Assembly (NCBI RefSeq): GCF_015999305.1
Contig: NZ_JAEAGP010000001.1
Coordinates: forward strand, 434,001-498,000
Origin: Erythrobacter sp. YJ-T3-07
Lineage (GTDB): Bacteria > Pseudomonadota > Alphaproteobacteria > Sphingomonadales > Sphingomonadaceae
DNA length: 64,000 nt
Direction: 5' to 3'
Each line of letters starts with the position of its first letter. The first letter of the stretch is position 1. The notes below the pieces were generated by a model. It saw only the letters and a program-made list of their open reading frames with translations, was not told where the DNA came from and did no database searches. Position numbers and translations under genes: made by a program. Below, piece after piece: positions 1-8,762 of the stretch.

Positions 1-314
1 TCGCCCCGACGCAGGCGGTGGTCGCGACCATCGTTTCGGATGCGGACGACTACGCCAGCGAAGCGCTGGCCAAGCTGCGTGCCGCGGGCATTCGCGCCGA
101 AAGCGATCTTCGCAACGAGAAGATCAACTACAAGGTGCGCGAGCACTCGCTCGCCAAGGTTCCGCATCTGCTGGTGGTCGGCAAGCGTGAGGCGGAGGAG
201 GGCACGGTCGCCGTCCGCACGCTGGGTGAGAAGGAACAGCGCGTGATGAGCCTCGACGAGGCGATCGCGATGCTGCGCGACGGGGCCACGCCACCCGACC
301 TGCGCGACGGATAG
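1..314 (+). CDS. thrS: Threonyl-tRNA synthetase, C-terminal part
   Basis: The frame is open from base 3 and ends with TAG at 312-314; the start lies before the window. The visible residues ([18 protein letters not shown] at the left edge, later [14 protein letters not shown] and [14 protein letters not shown]) are the anticodon-binding domain of class II threonyl-tRNA synthetase, which charges tRNA-Thr in the cytoplasm. The catalytic core is outside the window. A membrane-protein gene follows 14 bases downstream on the same strand, so cotranscription is possible. The assignment rests on the very typical C-terminal sequence. Confidence 0.92.
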   Translation, partial: APTQAVVATIVSDADDYASEALAKLRAAGIRAESDLRNEKINYKVREHSLAKVPHLLVVGKREAEEGTVAVRTLGEKEQRVMSLDEAIAMLRDGATPPDLRDG

Positions 315-328
315 GCCGAGGCGTGCCG

Positions 329-676
329 ATGCAGCTCATGATCATCTTGTCGCTGCTGCTCAACGTGGCGGTGTTGGTCCCGGTAACCGGGAGCCTGATC
401 CTGCGCGCGGGCTGGATTGAGGCAGCCTACGGCCCGGCCACCCCCGCGCGCGGCATCCTGCTGTCGATCTATCTGGCGATCCTTGTCGCTTCGGTGGTGC
501 TGCTGTTCTATCCATTGCCGCAGATGGTCGCGGCGCTGCTCGCGGTGCAGGTGATCTACAAGATCACCACGCCATTCACCGCGGACTGGCGCAATCCGGT
601 GGTGCTGAGCAATCTGGCGATTGCCGCGGTCCACGCGATCACAGTGTGGCTGGTACTCCCGGGAATCGCGAACTGA
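329..676 (+). CDS. Small integral membrane protein, unknown function
   Basis: A 115-residue hydrophobic protein with about four membrane segments, roughly residues 3-24, 40-62, 66-82 and 93-112. I chose ATG 329 because GAGG at 318-321 sits 7 bases upstream; a GTG at 323 is in frame but too close to that site. The stop TGA directly abuts the ATG of the TauE/SafE-like transporter, so the two are probably translated together. I do not recognise a family or catalytic motif; a role linked to the transporter is only a guess from adjacency. Confidence 0.7.
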   Translation: MQLMIILSLLLNVAVLVPVTGSLILRAGWIEAAYGPATPARGILLSIYLAILVASVVLLFYPLPQMVAALLAVQVIYKITTPFTADWRNPVVLSNLAIAAVHAITVWLVLPGIAN

Positions 677-1423
677 ATGGAACTCTTCGCCGGTTTCACC
701 TGGCTGCAACTCGCAGTCGCGCTGGGCACGGGGCTCACGGCCGCGTTCATTCGCGGGCTGGCGGGCTTCGGGCTCGCCATCCTGCTGGTGCCGGTGCTCG
801 CGCTGACGCTGAGCCCGGTGGAGGCGGTGCTGACCACCAATGTGGTCGCCTTGCTGATCGGCGGGCTCGAACTGCCGCGCCTGCTGCGCGAGGCGGAGCG
901 CAGCGTGTGGACGATCATCGTGCTGGTCCTGCTGACCACGCTGCCGGGCCTCGCGCTGCTCGCGGCGACTCCGCCGAACATCGCGCGCCTGCTGATCGCG
1001 CTGGTCGCGCTTTCCGCCTTTGTCGCGATGCTGTTCCCGGTCCGCGAGCCGGAGCGGCCCGGCATGGTGACCACCGGGCTGACCGGCGTGGCGACCGGTA
1101 TTCTGACAGGTTTCGCAGGGATGCCCGGGCCGCCGGTGGTGCCTTATTACGTCGGGCGCGCGATTCCCCGGCAGATGGCGAAGAGCTCGATGATCCTGAT
1201 CTTCACCTTCGCCGCAGCGATCGGAATCGGGTCGGGTGTGGCGCTCGGTCGGATGGAATGGCGACTCGCGCTGCTGGGCGCGATGCTGCTGCCGGTCGTG
1301 ATCCTGGGCACATGGCTGGGGCGCAAGGCGGACGGGCACGTATCCGACCGTGCGTGGCGGATATTCGTGGGTGTGGTGCTGGCCGCAGCGGCGCTGGCCG
1401 CGCTCCTCAAGCTGGTCGTCTAG
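677..1423 (+). CDS. TSUP-family (TauE/SafE) membrane transporter
   Basis: A 248-residue protein with about eight hydrophobic segments and the two-repeat layout of the sulfite exporter TauE/SafE family (DUF81). The first repeat carries TAAFIRGLAGFGLAI near residues 16-30 and the second carries TGILTGFAGMPGPPVVPYY near 139-157, the glycine- and proline-rich signatures of the family. Members move small anions such as sulfite, sulfoacetate or organic acids across the inner membrane; the substrate cannot be told here. The start abuts the preceding small membrane gene without a gap. Its 3' end overlaps by 4 bases the end of a possible small gene on the other strand. Confidence 0.88.
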   Translation: MELFAGFTWLQLAVALGTGLTAAFIRGLAGFGLAILLVPVLALTLSPVEAVLTTNVVALLIGGLELPRLLREAERSVWTIIVLVLLTTLPGLALLAATPPNIARLLIALVALSAFVAMLFPVREPERPGMVTTGLTGVATGILTGFAGMPGPPVVPYYVGRAIPRQMAKSSMILIFTFAAAIGIGSGVALGRMEWRLALLGAMLLPVVILGTWLGRKADGHVSDRAWRIFVGVVLAAAALAALLKLVV

Positions 1424-1539
1424 AAGACCGGGACGAAGCGCTCGGCCACGATCAGCGCGATCGCGCAGGCCGATACGATGATCGTGCGGGCGGCGGAAAG
1501 CGCCTCGAACCGGCGGGCGATGGCGATGGAGCGGGTCAT
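1420..1539 (-). CDS. Possible 39-residue single-span membrane peptide
   Basis: A short minus-strand frame starting ATG at 1539 and ending TAG at 1420-1422. It encodes a basic N-terminus (MTRSIAIARRFEALSAAR), one hydrophobic stretch at about residues 19-32 and a short tail ending in FVPVF. It lies 35 bases downstream of agmatine deiminase on the same strand and could be the last gene of that operon. Such tiny frames can arise by chance; support is the positive-inside hydrophobic pattern and placement. I know no named family for it. Confidence 0.4.
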   Translation of the reverse strand: MTRSIAIARRFEALSAARTIIVSACAIALIVAERFVPVF

Positions 1540-1574
1540 GCGCACCAGCTTGGCGGGCGCGCCTTAAGAAAGTC

Positions 1575-2579
1575 CTACCGCGCCGGGGTGCCGGGCATCT
1601 GCATGCTGGCGCAATGGAAGCCGCCACCGCCTGCCAGCACTGCGCGCATCGGCAGGCCGATCGCGGAGCGATCCGGAAACAGCGCGTCGAGCGCGGCGAC
1701 AGCGTCATCGTCCTGCGGTACGCCGAAGGTCGGCACCGCGACGATCGAATTGGCGATCAGGAAATTGGCGTAGCTGGCAGGCTCCACCCAGTCCCCGCGC
1801 GTGACGAGGCCGGGCGAGGGGATCGCCGCGACCGTCAGCCCTGCGGCTTCGAGCCGGGCCTTCGCATCGGCATAGACTGCCGCATTGGGATCGTCGCTGC
1901 CGCAAGGTTCGGCCAAGGCGACCGTGCCCGGCGCGACGAACCGCGCGAGGTTGTCGACATGGCCGTCGGTATGGTCATTGAGCAGTCCGTCGCCGAGCCA
2001 CACCACACGATCCAGCCCCAGATCGCGTGCCAGCCGCTGCTCGATCTGCTCGCGACTCAGCGCGGGATTGCGATTGGGGTTGAGCAGGCATTGCTCGGTG
2101 GTCAGGACCGTGCCCTGTCCGTCAGTGTCGATCGCCCCGCCTTCGAGGATCCAGTCGGGCCGGTCGAGCGGCAGGCCCTCATCCCCGGCGAGTTCCGCCC
2201 CGATCGCCTCGTCGCCCGCCATCAGATACTTGCCGCCCCAGCCGTTGAAGCCGGGGCGCACTGCGCGGCGCGTCGCGCCGTCGAAGCAGGTCAGCGGGCC
2301 GGTATCCCTCAGCCAGACATCGCCGTAGGTGCGCCGTTCGAGACGGACCGCGCCCGTCACCAGCGCCTTCGCACGCGCCTCGTTCGCGGCATCGCGGACC
2401 AGCAGGCGGACTTCCTGCCCGCTCGCGGCAACCGCGTTGGCGAAGCCCGCGATCTCCTCCTGCGCGGGGGCGAAGGCATCGCCCCATTCGTCGGGATCAT
2501 GCGGGAAGCCGATCCACAGCCAGTCCTGCGGCTCCCACTCCGCCGGGAGCCGCATTGGGCGCACCTTCTGTTGGGTCAC
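1575..2579 (-). CDS. aguA: Agmatine deiminase
   Basis: Converts agmatine to N-carbamoylputrescine and ammonia in the arginine-to-putrescine route. The 334-residue protein has the peptidyl-arginine-deiminase-like fold signatures: WEPQDWLWIGFP near the N-terminus, YGDVWLRDTGP near residue 85, the NDHTDGHVDN histidine/aspartate motif near residue 200 and the nucleophile Cys323 in GGGGFHCASMQMP. Length is a little short of the usual 340-370. It follows the M28 peptidase gene by 7 bases, so the two are probably one operon. No carbamoylputrescine amidase lies beside it, although that partner often does. Confidence 0.92.
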   Translation of the reverse strand: MTQQKVRPMRLPAEWEPQDWLWIGFPHDPDEWGDAFAPAQEEIAGFANAVAASGQEVRLLVRDAANEARAKALVTGAVRLERRTYGDVWLRDTGPLTCFDGATRRAVRPGFNGWGGKYLMAGDEAIGAELAGDEGLPLDRPDWILEGGAIDTDGQGTVLTTEQCLLNPNRNPALSREQIEQRLARDLGLDRVVWLGDGLLNDHTDGHVDNLARFVAPGTVALAEPCGSDDPNAAVYADAKARLEAAGLTVAAIPSPGLVTRGDWVEPASYANFLIANSIVAVPTFGVPQDDDAVAALDALFPDRSAIGLPMRAVLAGGGGFHCASMQMPGTPAR

Positions 2580-2586
2580 GAGCCGG

Positions 2587-4287
2587 TCAGCAACCTGCGT
2601 TGGTCGCGGCGCAGCTCTCGTCGCGAATGCCGCGGAATTCGTCGCCCTCGACCCAGTTGGGCCAGCTGGTCGACATCGCCATCATGCGGCCCAGACGGTA
2701 GTAGAGCTGCAGGTCGGCCATTACGCCCGACCAGTCCCAGTTCTCGTCGAACTCGTCCTTGGGTCCGTGATACCGGTTGTCGCGATATTCCTTGGCGACC
2801 GCCTCTCCGGCCTCACGCCCGCCGTCGACCAGATCCTCGCCGCCGTCGAGATAGAGCATCGGCACGCCTTGCTTGGCGAAGGGGAAGTGGTCGGAACGGT
2901 AGTAGAAGCCCGCTTCCGGGGTCGGGTTGTCGGTCGCGACGCGGCCATCGGCCTTCAGCGCAGCGGCGAGGAATTCGTCGAGCTGCGACTTGCCCGGGCC
3001 GACCACGGTCACATCACGGGCCGGGCCTGCGATCAGGAAGGCGTCCATGTTCACCCCGCCAACCGTCTGGTCGAGCGGGAAAACCGGGTTCTGCGCGTAA
3101 TAGGTCGAGCCGAGCAGGCCCTGTTCCTCTGCGGTCACTGCGAGGAACACCATGCTGCGATCCGCCGCGCCCGCTTTCGCCTGCGCCTCGGCCAAGGCGA
3201 CCAGCGCTGCGGTGCCGGTGGCATTGTCGACCGCGCCATTGCAGATGTCGTCGCCGTCATCGGCGGGCGTGCACCGGCCAAGGTGATCCCAGTGCGCGGT
3301 GTAGAGCACGTATTCCTCGGGCCGCTTGGTGCCCGGCAGGATACCGATCACGTTCTGCGACATGTATTCGCGGGTTTCGTTGGCGAAGCTGGTCGACGCC
3401 TGCACGTCCAGCGGCACCGCCTTGAAATCCTTCTTGCGCGCAGCTTCCTTCAGCTTGGCGAGGTCCTTGCCCGCCGCAGCGAAGATCTTCTGCGCGACAT
3501 CGTTCTGGATCCAGCCGTTCATCTCGGTCAGGGCGGGCGCGTTCTCGCCGCGCTGGGGGTAGGCCTGCGGGCCCGACCAGCTGCTTTCGACGACGTTCCA
3601 GCCATAGGAGGCAGGCTCGGTCTCGTGGATGATCAGCGCGGCCGCGGCACCCTGGCGGGCAGCCTCTTCGAACTTGTAGGTCCAGCGACCGTAATAGGTC
3701 ATCGCCTTGCCGTTGAACGGCCCTTCGAGATCCTCGGCACCGAAATCGGGATCGTTGACGAGGATGACCGCGGTCTTCCCCTTCATGTCGAGCCCTTCGT
3801 AATCGTTCCAGCCGCGCTCGGGCGCGTTGATGCCGTAGCCCACGAACACCAGTTCGCTCTTGTTGATGCGCGTGCGCGGGGTCTCGCGATAGCTCACGCC
3901 GACCCAGTCCTTGCCATATTCGAACGCCATCCCGCCGTCCTCGCCGCCGGTGATCGACAGCGGCGCGAAATCGCTCCCGGTGATTTCGACCAGCGGGACA
4001 TCCTGCGTCCACTTGCCGTCGTTCCCGGGCTGGAGGCCGGCGGCCTCGAACCGTTGGGTCAGCAGTTCGACGGTCTTCTTCTCGCCTTCGGAGCCGGGCA
4101 TGCGGCCCTCGAACTCGTCGGACGACAGCTCGCGGGTGACGTCGACCATCGTCTTTTCGGAGATGTCGCCATCGGCAATCTCGGGAATGTCGAGCGTGTC
4201 GTCATTCCCGTCCGAGCCGGACAATACGGCTGCATCGCAACCGGCGAGGGCGAGGGCGGCGGCGGCCACGACAAGAATGCGTTTCAT
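2587..4287 (-). CDS. Secreted lipoprotein peptidase, M28 family
   Basis: A 566-residue zinc aminopeptidase-type protein. I chose ATG 4287 because a GGAGAA ribosome site lies just upstream and it opens with a lipoprotein signal (MKRILVVAAAALALAGC), although the frame stays open further upstream. A protease-associated insert lies in the middle. The M28 zinc ligands are visible in YTAHWDHLG, GAVDNATGTAA, AEEQGLLGS and the later RSDHFPFAKQGVP. It probably trims peptides on the periplasmic side of an envelope membrane. It is divergent from glnE across 119 bases and precedes aguA on the same strand; no functional link is obvious. Confidence 0.88.
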   Translation of the reverse strand: MKRILVVAAAALALAGCDAAVLSGSDGNDDTLDIPEIADGDISEKTMVDVTRELSSDEFEGRMPGSEGEKKTVELLTQRFEAAGLQPGNDGKWTQDVPLVEITGSDFAPLSITGGEDGGMAFEYGKDWVGVSYRETPRTRINKSELVFVGYGINAPERGWNDYEGLDMKGKTAVILVNDPDFGAEDLEGPFNGKAMTYYGRWTYKFEEAARQGAAAALIIHETEPASYGWNVVESSWSGPQAYPQRGENAPALTEMNGWIQNDVAQKIFAAAGKDLAKLKEAARKKDFKAVPLDVQASTSFANETREYMSQNVIGILPGTKRPEEYVLYTAHWDHLGRCTPADDGDDICNGAVDNATGTAALVALAEAQAKAGAADRSMVFLAVTAEEQGLLGSTYYAQNPVFPLDQTVGGVNMDAFLIAGPARDVTVVGPGKSQLDEFLAAALKADGRVATDNPTPEAGFYYRSDHFPFAKQGVPMLYLDGGEDLVDGGREAGEAVAKEYRDNRYHGPKDEFDENWDWSGVMADLQLYYRLGRMMAMSTSWPNWVEGDEFRGIRDESCAATNAGC

Positions 4288-4406
4288 CTCAGGTTCTCCG
4301 GGGAGTTCGCTTTGGCGCGCTTGTTGCAAACTGTGCGTCGCAGGGCAAGCGAGAGGGCGGGCACAGTCTGCTTGCCACCACATGAGGTAGCGGGCAGGGC
4401 AGACCA

Positions 4407-7085
4407 ATGGCTGGCGAATGGCAATCCGCGATCGACCGGGCGCAGCGCAACGCGCCGTTCCTTGCGCGCAGCCTCGAACGTCTGCCCGAGCTGGCCGATC
4501 TGCTGGCGGCGGGCGATCTGGACGCCGCATTCGATTACTGCGCGCACGCGGGTGATGGCGCGGACATCGGCGTTGCCCTGCGGCGAGAACGGCTGGCCCT
4601 CGCGCTGACGCTGGCGATCGGCGACCTTGCCGGCGCCATTGCGCTCGACGAGGTGATGGCGCGCCTGTCCGCCTTTGCCGATCGCTCGCTCGACCGCGCG
4701 ATCGCGGAGGCGGCGCGCGCGCGCACGACGATGGACAATGTCGACGGGTTCTTCGCGCTCGCGCTGGGCAAGCATGGCGCGGGCGAGCTCAACTACAGTT
4801 CTGACATCGACCCGATCCTGCTGTTCGATCCCGCGGTGCTGGCGCATGGCGAGCGCTCGTCGCCCGCTGAAACCGCGCAGCGTATGGCGCGCGATATCGT
4901 TCGCCTGCTCGCCGACCATACCGATGAAGGGTACGTCTTCCGGGTCGACCTGCGGCTGCGCCCGGCGGCGGAGGTCACCCCGCTGGCGGTGTCGATCAAC
5001 GCAGCCGCCTCGCATTACGAAAGCGCGGCGCTCGCGTGGGAGCGCGCGGCGTTCATCCGCGCGCGCTCTGCGGCGGGCGATGTGGAGCGGGGCGAGCGGT
5101 TTCTCGCCAGCATCCGCCCCTTCGTCTGGCGGCGGAGCGTGGATTTCGGCGCGATCGACGACATTGCCCAGCTGCGCGTGCGGATTCGCGAGGCCTATGG
5201 CGGCGAGCCGAAGCTTGGCCCCGGCTTCGATCTCAAGCGCGGGCGGGGCGGCATTCGCGAGATCGAGTTCTTCGCCCAGACCCATCAGCTGATCCACGGC
5301 GGGCGCGACCCGCGCCTGCGCAGCAGCGATACGCGTGCCGCGCTGCATGCGCTCGCCCGCGCGGATATCGTCCAGCAGGGCGTCGCAACCCAGCTCGCCG
5401 ATGCCTACGCCCGGCTGCGCGTGGTCGAACACCGCATCCAGATGATGGAAGACCGGCAGACCCACACGGTCCCCGAAGGCGAGGCGCTGGAGCGGCTCGC
5501 GCATCTCGACGGGTTTGCCGATGGCGCAGGCCTGCTGGCCGACCTCGAACCGCATATGAGCGCCGCCGCGCAGGCGTTCGACCGGCTGCTCGAAGCAAGC
5601 GAGACGGGCGCTGCCAAGCAGCGCCCGGTGCGCGAACTGGTTGCGGCGAGCCCGCTGGCGGACGAATCGGCGATGGCTGATCGGGTCTCCGGCTGGCTCG
5701 ACGGGCGTTACCGCGCGCTGCGCAGCACCGATGCGCAGAACGCTTTCCGGCGTATCCTGCCCCCGCTGCTCGATGCGCTGGCCCAGTCCGCGCAGCCGGA
5801 TCGTGCGACCGTGCGGCTGGAACGATTGCTGGAGGCCCTGCCGAGCGGGATCAACCTGTTCCGCCTGCTCGAAGCGCGCCCGGCATTGCTCGACCAGCTC
5901 CTCTCGATCATCACGCTCGCCCCGCCGCTGGCCAATGATCTCGCGCTGCGCCCGGCTTTGTTCGATGCGCTGATCGATCGCTCCGCGCTAGACCTTCCCG
6001 AAAGCGTCCCCACGCTGCGCCGCCGGATGATGCGGGCCGAGCCCCAGGGAAATTACGAGGCGCTGCTCGACCGGATCAGGGTGGTGACCGGAGAACAGCG
6101 GTTCGCGCTCGGCGTGCAGCTGATCGGCGGGGTGCACGACCCGCTCGACATCGCGACCGGGTTTGCGACCGTGGCCGAGGCGGCGCTGCAGGCCGCGCTC
6201 GACGGGACGGTGGCGGAATATGCCCGGACCCACGGACGCATCGCCGACAGCGAGATGGTGATCCTCGGCCTCGGGCGGCTGGGCGGGGAGGCGCTGACCC
6301 ATGCCTCCGACCTCGACATCATCTACCTGTTTACGGGCGACCACGCTGCGGAGAGCGACGGTGAGCGTCCCGTCAGCGCGACTCGCTATTATAATCGCCT
6401 CGCTCAACGGGTGAGCGTGGCGATGAGCGTGCCGACGGCCGAGGGACCGCTCTACGAAATCGACACCAGGCTTCGTCCGCAGGGCGCGCAGGGGCCGCTC
6501 GCGGTGAGCGTGGAGAGTTTCGCCCGCTACCAGCGCGAATCGGCCTGGACCTGGGAGCATATGGCGCTGGCGCGTGCACGCGTGGTCGCAGGCTCGTTCT
6601 CCGCGCGTGCCCAGGTGGAGGAGATTATCCGCGAGGTGCTGTGTACGCCGCGCGATCCGGTCACGCTGCGGCAGGACATCCTCAAGATGCGCGGGGACAT
6701 GGCGGAGCACAAGCCGGCCAAGGGCCCGCTCGACGCCAAGCTGCTGCGCGGCGGGCTGGTCGATATCGAGTTCATCCTCCACTTCATCCAGCTGCGCGAC
6801 CGCGTCGCGCTCGACCCGCGGTTGGCGAAGGTGTGCGAAACGCTGGTCCACGCGGGCACGCTGACGCGCGAATTTGCCGAGGCGCACGACTTCCTCACCC
6901 GGCTGATCGTCGCCGCGCGGCTGCTCGCGCCCGATCTGGGGGTGCCGCAGGGGCCATCGGGCGAAGCGCTCGCGCGGGCGTGCGGGTCCGCGGATATCGA
7001 TGCGCTCTTGCACCGCATGGCCGAGGCGCGGCAGGAGGTCGCGCGAACCTGGCAGACGATGTTCGACGAACAACTGGAGATATGA
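4407..7085 (+). CDS. glnE: Glutamine synthetase adenylyltransferase/adenylyl-removing enzyme
   Basis: Adenylylates and deadenylylates glutamine synthetase under control of PII protein, setting nitrogen assimilation. The 892-residue protein keeps the two tandem nucleotidyltransferase halves: the N-terminal one with GKHGAGELNYSSDIDPILLF near residues 121-140, the C-terminal one with GLGRLGGEALTHASDLDIIY near 620-640. Each shows the paired-aspartate metal site, so both activities should be intact. Length is slightly below the usual 930-990. The peroxiredoxin gene begins 3 bases after the stop, indicating an operon. Confidence 0.95.
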   Translation: MAGEWQSAIDRAQRNAPFLARSLERLPELADLLAAGDLDAAFDYCAHAGDGADIGVALRRERLALALTLAIGDLAGAIALDEVMARLSAFADRSLDRAIAEAARARTTMDNVDGFFALALGKHGAGELNYSSDIDPILLFDPAVLAHGERSSPAETAQRMARDIVRLLADHTDEGYVFRVDLRLRPAAEVTPLAVSINAAASHYESAALAWERAAFIRARSAAGDVERGERFLASIRPFVWRRSVDFGAIDDIAQLRVRIREAYGGEPKLGPGFDLKRGRGGIREIEFFAQTHQLIHGGRDPRLRSSDTRAALHALARADIVQQGVATQLADAYARLRVVEHRIQMMEDRQTHTVPEGEALERLAHLDGFADGAGLLADLEPHMSAAAQAFDRLLEASETGAAKQRPVRELVAASPLADESAMADRVSGWLDGRYRALRSTDAQNAFRRILPPLLDALAQSAQPDRATVRLERLLEALPSGINLFRLLEARPALLDQLLSIITLAPPLANDLALRPALFDALIDRSALDLPESVPTLRRRMMRAEPQGNYEALLDRIRVVTGEQRFALGVQLIGGVHDPLDIATGFATVAEAALQAALDGTVAEYARTHGRIADSEMVILGLGRLGGEALTHASDLDIIYLFTGDHAAESDGERPVSATRYYNRLAQRVSVAMSVPTAEGPLYEIDTRLRPQGAQGPLAVSVESFARYQRESAWTWEHMALARARVVAGSFSARAQVEEIIREVLCTPRDPVTLRQDILKMRGDMAEHKPAKGPLDAKLLRGGLVDIEFILHFIQLRDRVALDPRLAKVCETLVHAGTLTREFAEAHDFLTRLIVAARLLAPDLGVPQGPSGEALARACGSADIDALLHRMAEARQEVARTWQTMFDEQLEI

Positions 7086-7088
7086 GCG

Positions 7089-7556
7089 ATGAGCGTGACC
7101 GAAGGCGAGCAGATGCCCGATATCGCGATGGTGCGGCACGACGTTGAGAGCGTGAAGCCGTCCGACTATCGCGGTCGCAAGCTGGTGGTGTTCTTCTACC
7201 CCAAGGACAACACGCCCGGCTGCACCACCGAGGCGAAGGACTTCTCGTCGCTGAAGGATGAATTCGAGGCGGCGGGCTGTGCGCTGCTCGGCGTGAGCAA
7301 GGATTCGACCAAGAAGCACCAGAACTTCATCGCCAAGCACGATCTGACCGTCGACCTTGCAACCGATGCCGAAGAAGACGGGCTGTCCGACGAACTGGGC
7401 GTATGGGCCGAGAAGAAGATGTACGGCAAGACCTTCATGGGCATGGTCCGCAGCACCTACCTGCTCGACGAGCAGGGCAGGGTCGCGCGTATCTGGCCCA
7501 AGGTGAAGGTTGCGGGTCACGCCGAAGACGTGCTCGCCGCGGTCAAGGCACTCTAA
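7089..7556 (+). CDS. bcp: Thioredoxin-dependent peroxiredoxin, Bcp/PrxQ type
   Basis: A 155-residue cytoplasmic peroxidase that reduces hydrogen peroxide and organic hydroperoxides. The peroxidatic Cys45 lies in FYPKDNTPGCTTEAKDF. The second cysteine that many PrxQ proteins carry five residues later is absent; the only other cysteine is at about residue 64, so resolution may use that or an outside thiol. The start ATG is 3 bases after the glnE stop, suggesting translational coupling. An imperfect GC hairpin follows the stop. Confidence 0.93.
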   Translation: MSVTEGEQMPDIAMVRHDVESVKPSDYRGRKLVVFFYPKDNTPGCTTEAKDFSSLKDEFEAAGCALLGVSKDSTKKHQNFIAKHDLTVDLATDAEEDGLSDELGVWAEKKMYGKTFMGMVRSTYLLDEQGRVARIWPKVKVAGHAEDVLAAVKAL

Positions 7557-7566
7557 ATCGATGCAG

Positions 7567-7597
7567 GCGGATGCGGTGCAAAAGGCTCCGCATTCGC
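7567..7597 (+). terminator. Hairpin after bcp, weak terminator candidate
   Basis: GCGGATGCGG (7567-7576) pairs with CCGCATTCGC (7588-7597) as 10 base pairs with one G-T, around an 11-base loop, starting 10 bases after the bcp stop. No T-run follows, so it may be an RNA-protecting hairpin rather than an intrinsic terminator. Confidence 0.35.
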
Positions 7598-7947
7598 TTG
7601 ACCGCCGGATCGCTCGCGCGACGAACCGCGCAAGGCATTTCACCGCAACTCGCACAGAATCGCCAAGGAGCCGCAGAAAAGCGGAGGCTCGGGAGGTTAA
7701 TCGACTATTTTGGGGGTGGATTAAGCGGCGGTTCAACGACTCAACCCGCTATGCAGCCGGTCCGTCGCGCAGGGCCCAAGACCTGCTTGGCAAGTCAACC
7801 GGGACCCGCCTATCAAACTAAACAGACGAGGGCGGGAGTGGTTCCCGTCATTTTTAGGGGTCTCGGCGGGTCTCACGGATCGAGGATACGCCAGGGATCG
7901 GAACGGGCGGAGCAGCATGCTTCGCCGCCGACAGAGGGACGGATATT
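7598..7947 (+). promoter_or_regulatory. Structured non-coding leader before the M23 peptidase
   Basis: About 350 bases without a convincing gene. Contents seen: a nested hairpin around 7667-7690 (GAG-CCGC...GCGG-AGG-CTC); a possible sigma70-type promoter TTGGCA (7787-7792) 17 bases from CTATCA (7810-7815); and CCCGCC at 7805-7810, which could pair with GGCGGG at 7831-7836. That pairing would exclude the terminator-like hairpin at 7831-7849. The arrangement resembles an attenuated leader or a small RNA gene ending at 7855. No known riboswitch core was recognised. Confidence 0.4.
7831..7855 (+). terminator. Rho-independent terminator or attenuator upstream of M23 gene
   Basis: GGCGGGA (7831-7837) pairs with TCCCGTC (7843-7849) around the loop GTGGT, followed by A and TTTTT at 7851-7855. 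It lies about 90 bases before the M23 start codon and far from the bcp stop. It therefore either ends a small upstream RNA or regulates read-through. Confidence 0.6.
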
Positions 7948-8652
7948 TTGCTGACCACTGATCGCTTTTTCCTGCGCGCCAGCCTCGTATGCGGTGCCGC
8001 ATTTGCAATCGCAGCCACCCCCGCCCAAGCCAACAGCAGCAGCGCCGCCGCAGCGGTCGATGTTTCGGACGCCGCCGAGCAGGCGCAGAGCCCGCTCGGC
8101 AATGGCGACGCGCAGTTCCGCCAGCTGTTCGCCAGCTGGCAGACGCTCGACGTGGAACGGACCACGCCGGCGGTAGCCATCCCCACCGTTTCGGTCCCCT
8201 CGCGGATGCCGCTTGAAAATGCCCGTGTCTCCAGTGGCTACGGCATGCGTGACCACCCGGTTCTGCGCAAGCGCGCCAACCACAAGGGTATCGACCTTGC
8301 CGCGCCGAGCGGCACGCCGATTTACGCCACTGCCGACGGCACGGTTGAACGCGCCAACTGGTTCAGCAGCTACGGCAACTACATCCAGATCGGCCACGGC
8401 AACGCGATCGAGACGCGCTATGCGCACCTCTCGCGGATCATCGTCGCCGACGGTCAGCAGGTCCGCAAGGGCGACCTGATCGGCTATGTCGGCTCGACCG
8501 GCCGCTCGACCGGCCCGCACCTCCACTACGAAGTCCGTATCGACGGCCGCGCGGTCGACCCGCGCCCGTTCATGGTCGAGACTGAAGCGCAGGAAGCCTT
8601 CCGTCTCGCGATGGGCCCCGGCGGCATCGGCGGCGGCGACGAGGAAGAGTAA
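7948..8652 (+). CDS. Exported M23-family metallopeptidase (LytM/NlpD-like)
   Basis: A 234-residue exported protein with a signal peptide ending near TPAQA (about residue 28) and a C-terminal zinc endopeptidase domain. Zinc ligands are visible as His112 and Asp116 in NHKGIDLAAPSG and His191/His193 in GPHLHYEV, so it should be able to cleave peptidoglycan cross-bridges. The start is TTG with GAGGGACGG upstream; a rare start suits a gene kept at low level. It is preceded by a long structured leader and closed by a strong terminator, so it is probably transcribed alone. The last residues are glycine- and acid-rich. Confidence 0.88.
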   Translation: MLTTDRFFLRASLVCGAAFAIAATPAQANSSSAAAAVDVSDAAEQAQSPLGNGDAQFRQLFASWQTLDVERTTPAVAIPTVSVPSRMPLENARVSSGYGMRDHPVLRKRANHKGIDLAAPSGTPIYATADGTVERANWFSSYGNYIQIGHGNAIETRYAHLSRIIVADGQQVRKGDLIGYVGSTGRSTGPHLHYEVRIDGRAVDPRPFMVETEAQEAFRLAMGPGGIGGGDEEE

Positions 8653-8688
8653 GCCTCAGGCCTCTTCCAGAACCGAGTTTTACGAAAA

Positions 8689-8714
8689 GGCGGTGCTTCG
8701 GCGCCGCCTTTTTT
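8689..8714 (+). terminator. Rho-independent terminator of the M23 gene
   Basis: GGCGGTGC (8689-8696) pairs with GCGCCGCC (8701-8708) around a TTCG tetraloop, preceded by four A and followed by six T. This is a textbook intrinsic terminator 36 bases after the stop codon. Confidence 0.92.
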
Positions 8715-8762
8715 CTTGCGTGCTCCCTGTCCATTCGAAAGACTGCGCGGCGGGAGAGACAT

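Noticed and set aside
128..1708. Very long minus-strand open frame opposite the TSUP transporter and neighbours
   Set aside because: Shadow of plus-strand genes in GC-rich DNA; the product is Arg/Gln/His-rich low-complexity sequence without domains.
7660..7740. Resemblance to a c-di-AMP (ydaO) riboswitch before the M23 peptidase
   Set aside because: GGGGGTG and GATTAA words recall it, but the conserved downstream core is missing and the ligand system is not expected in this group.
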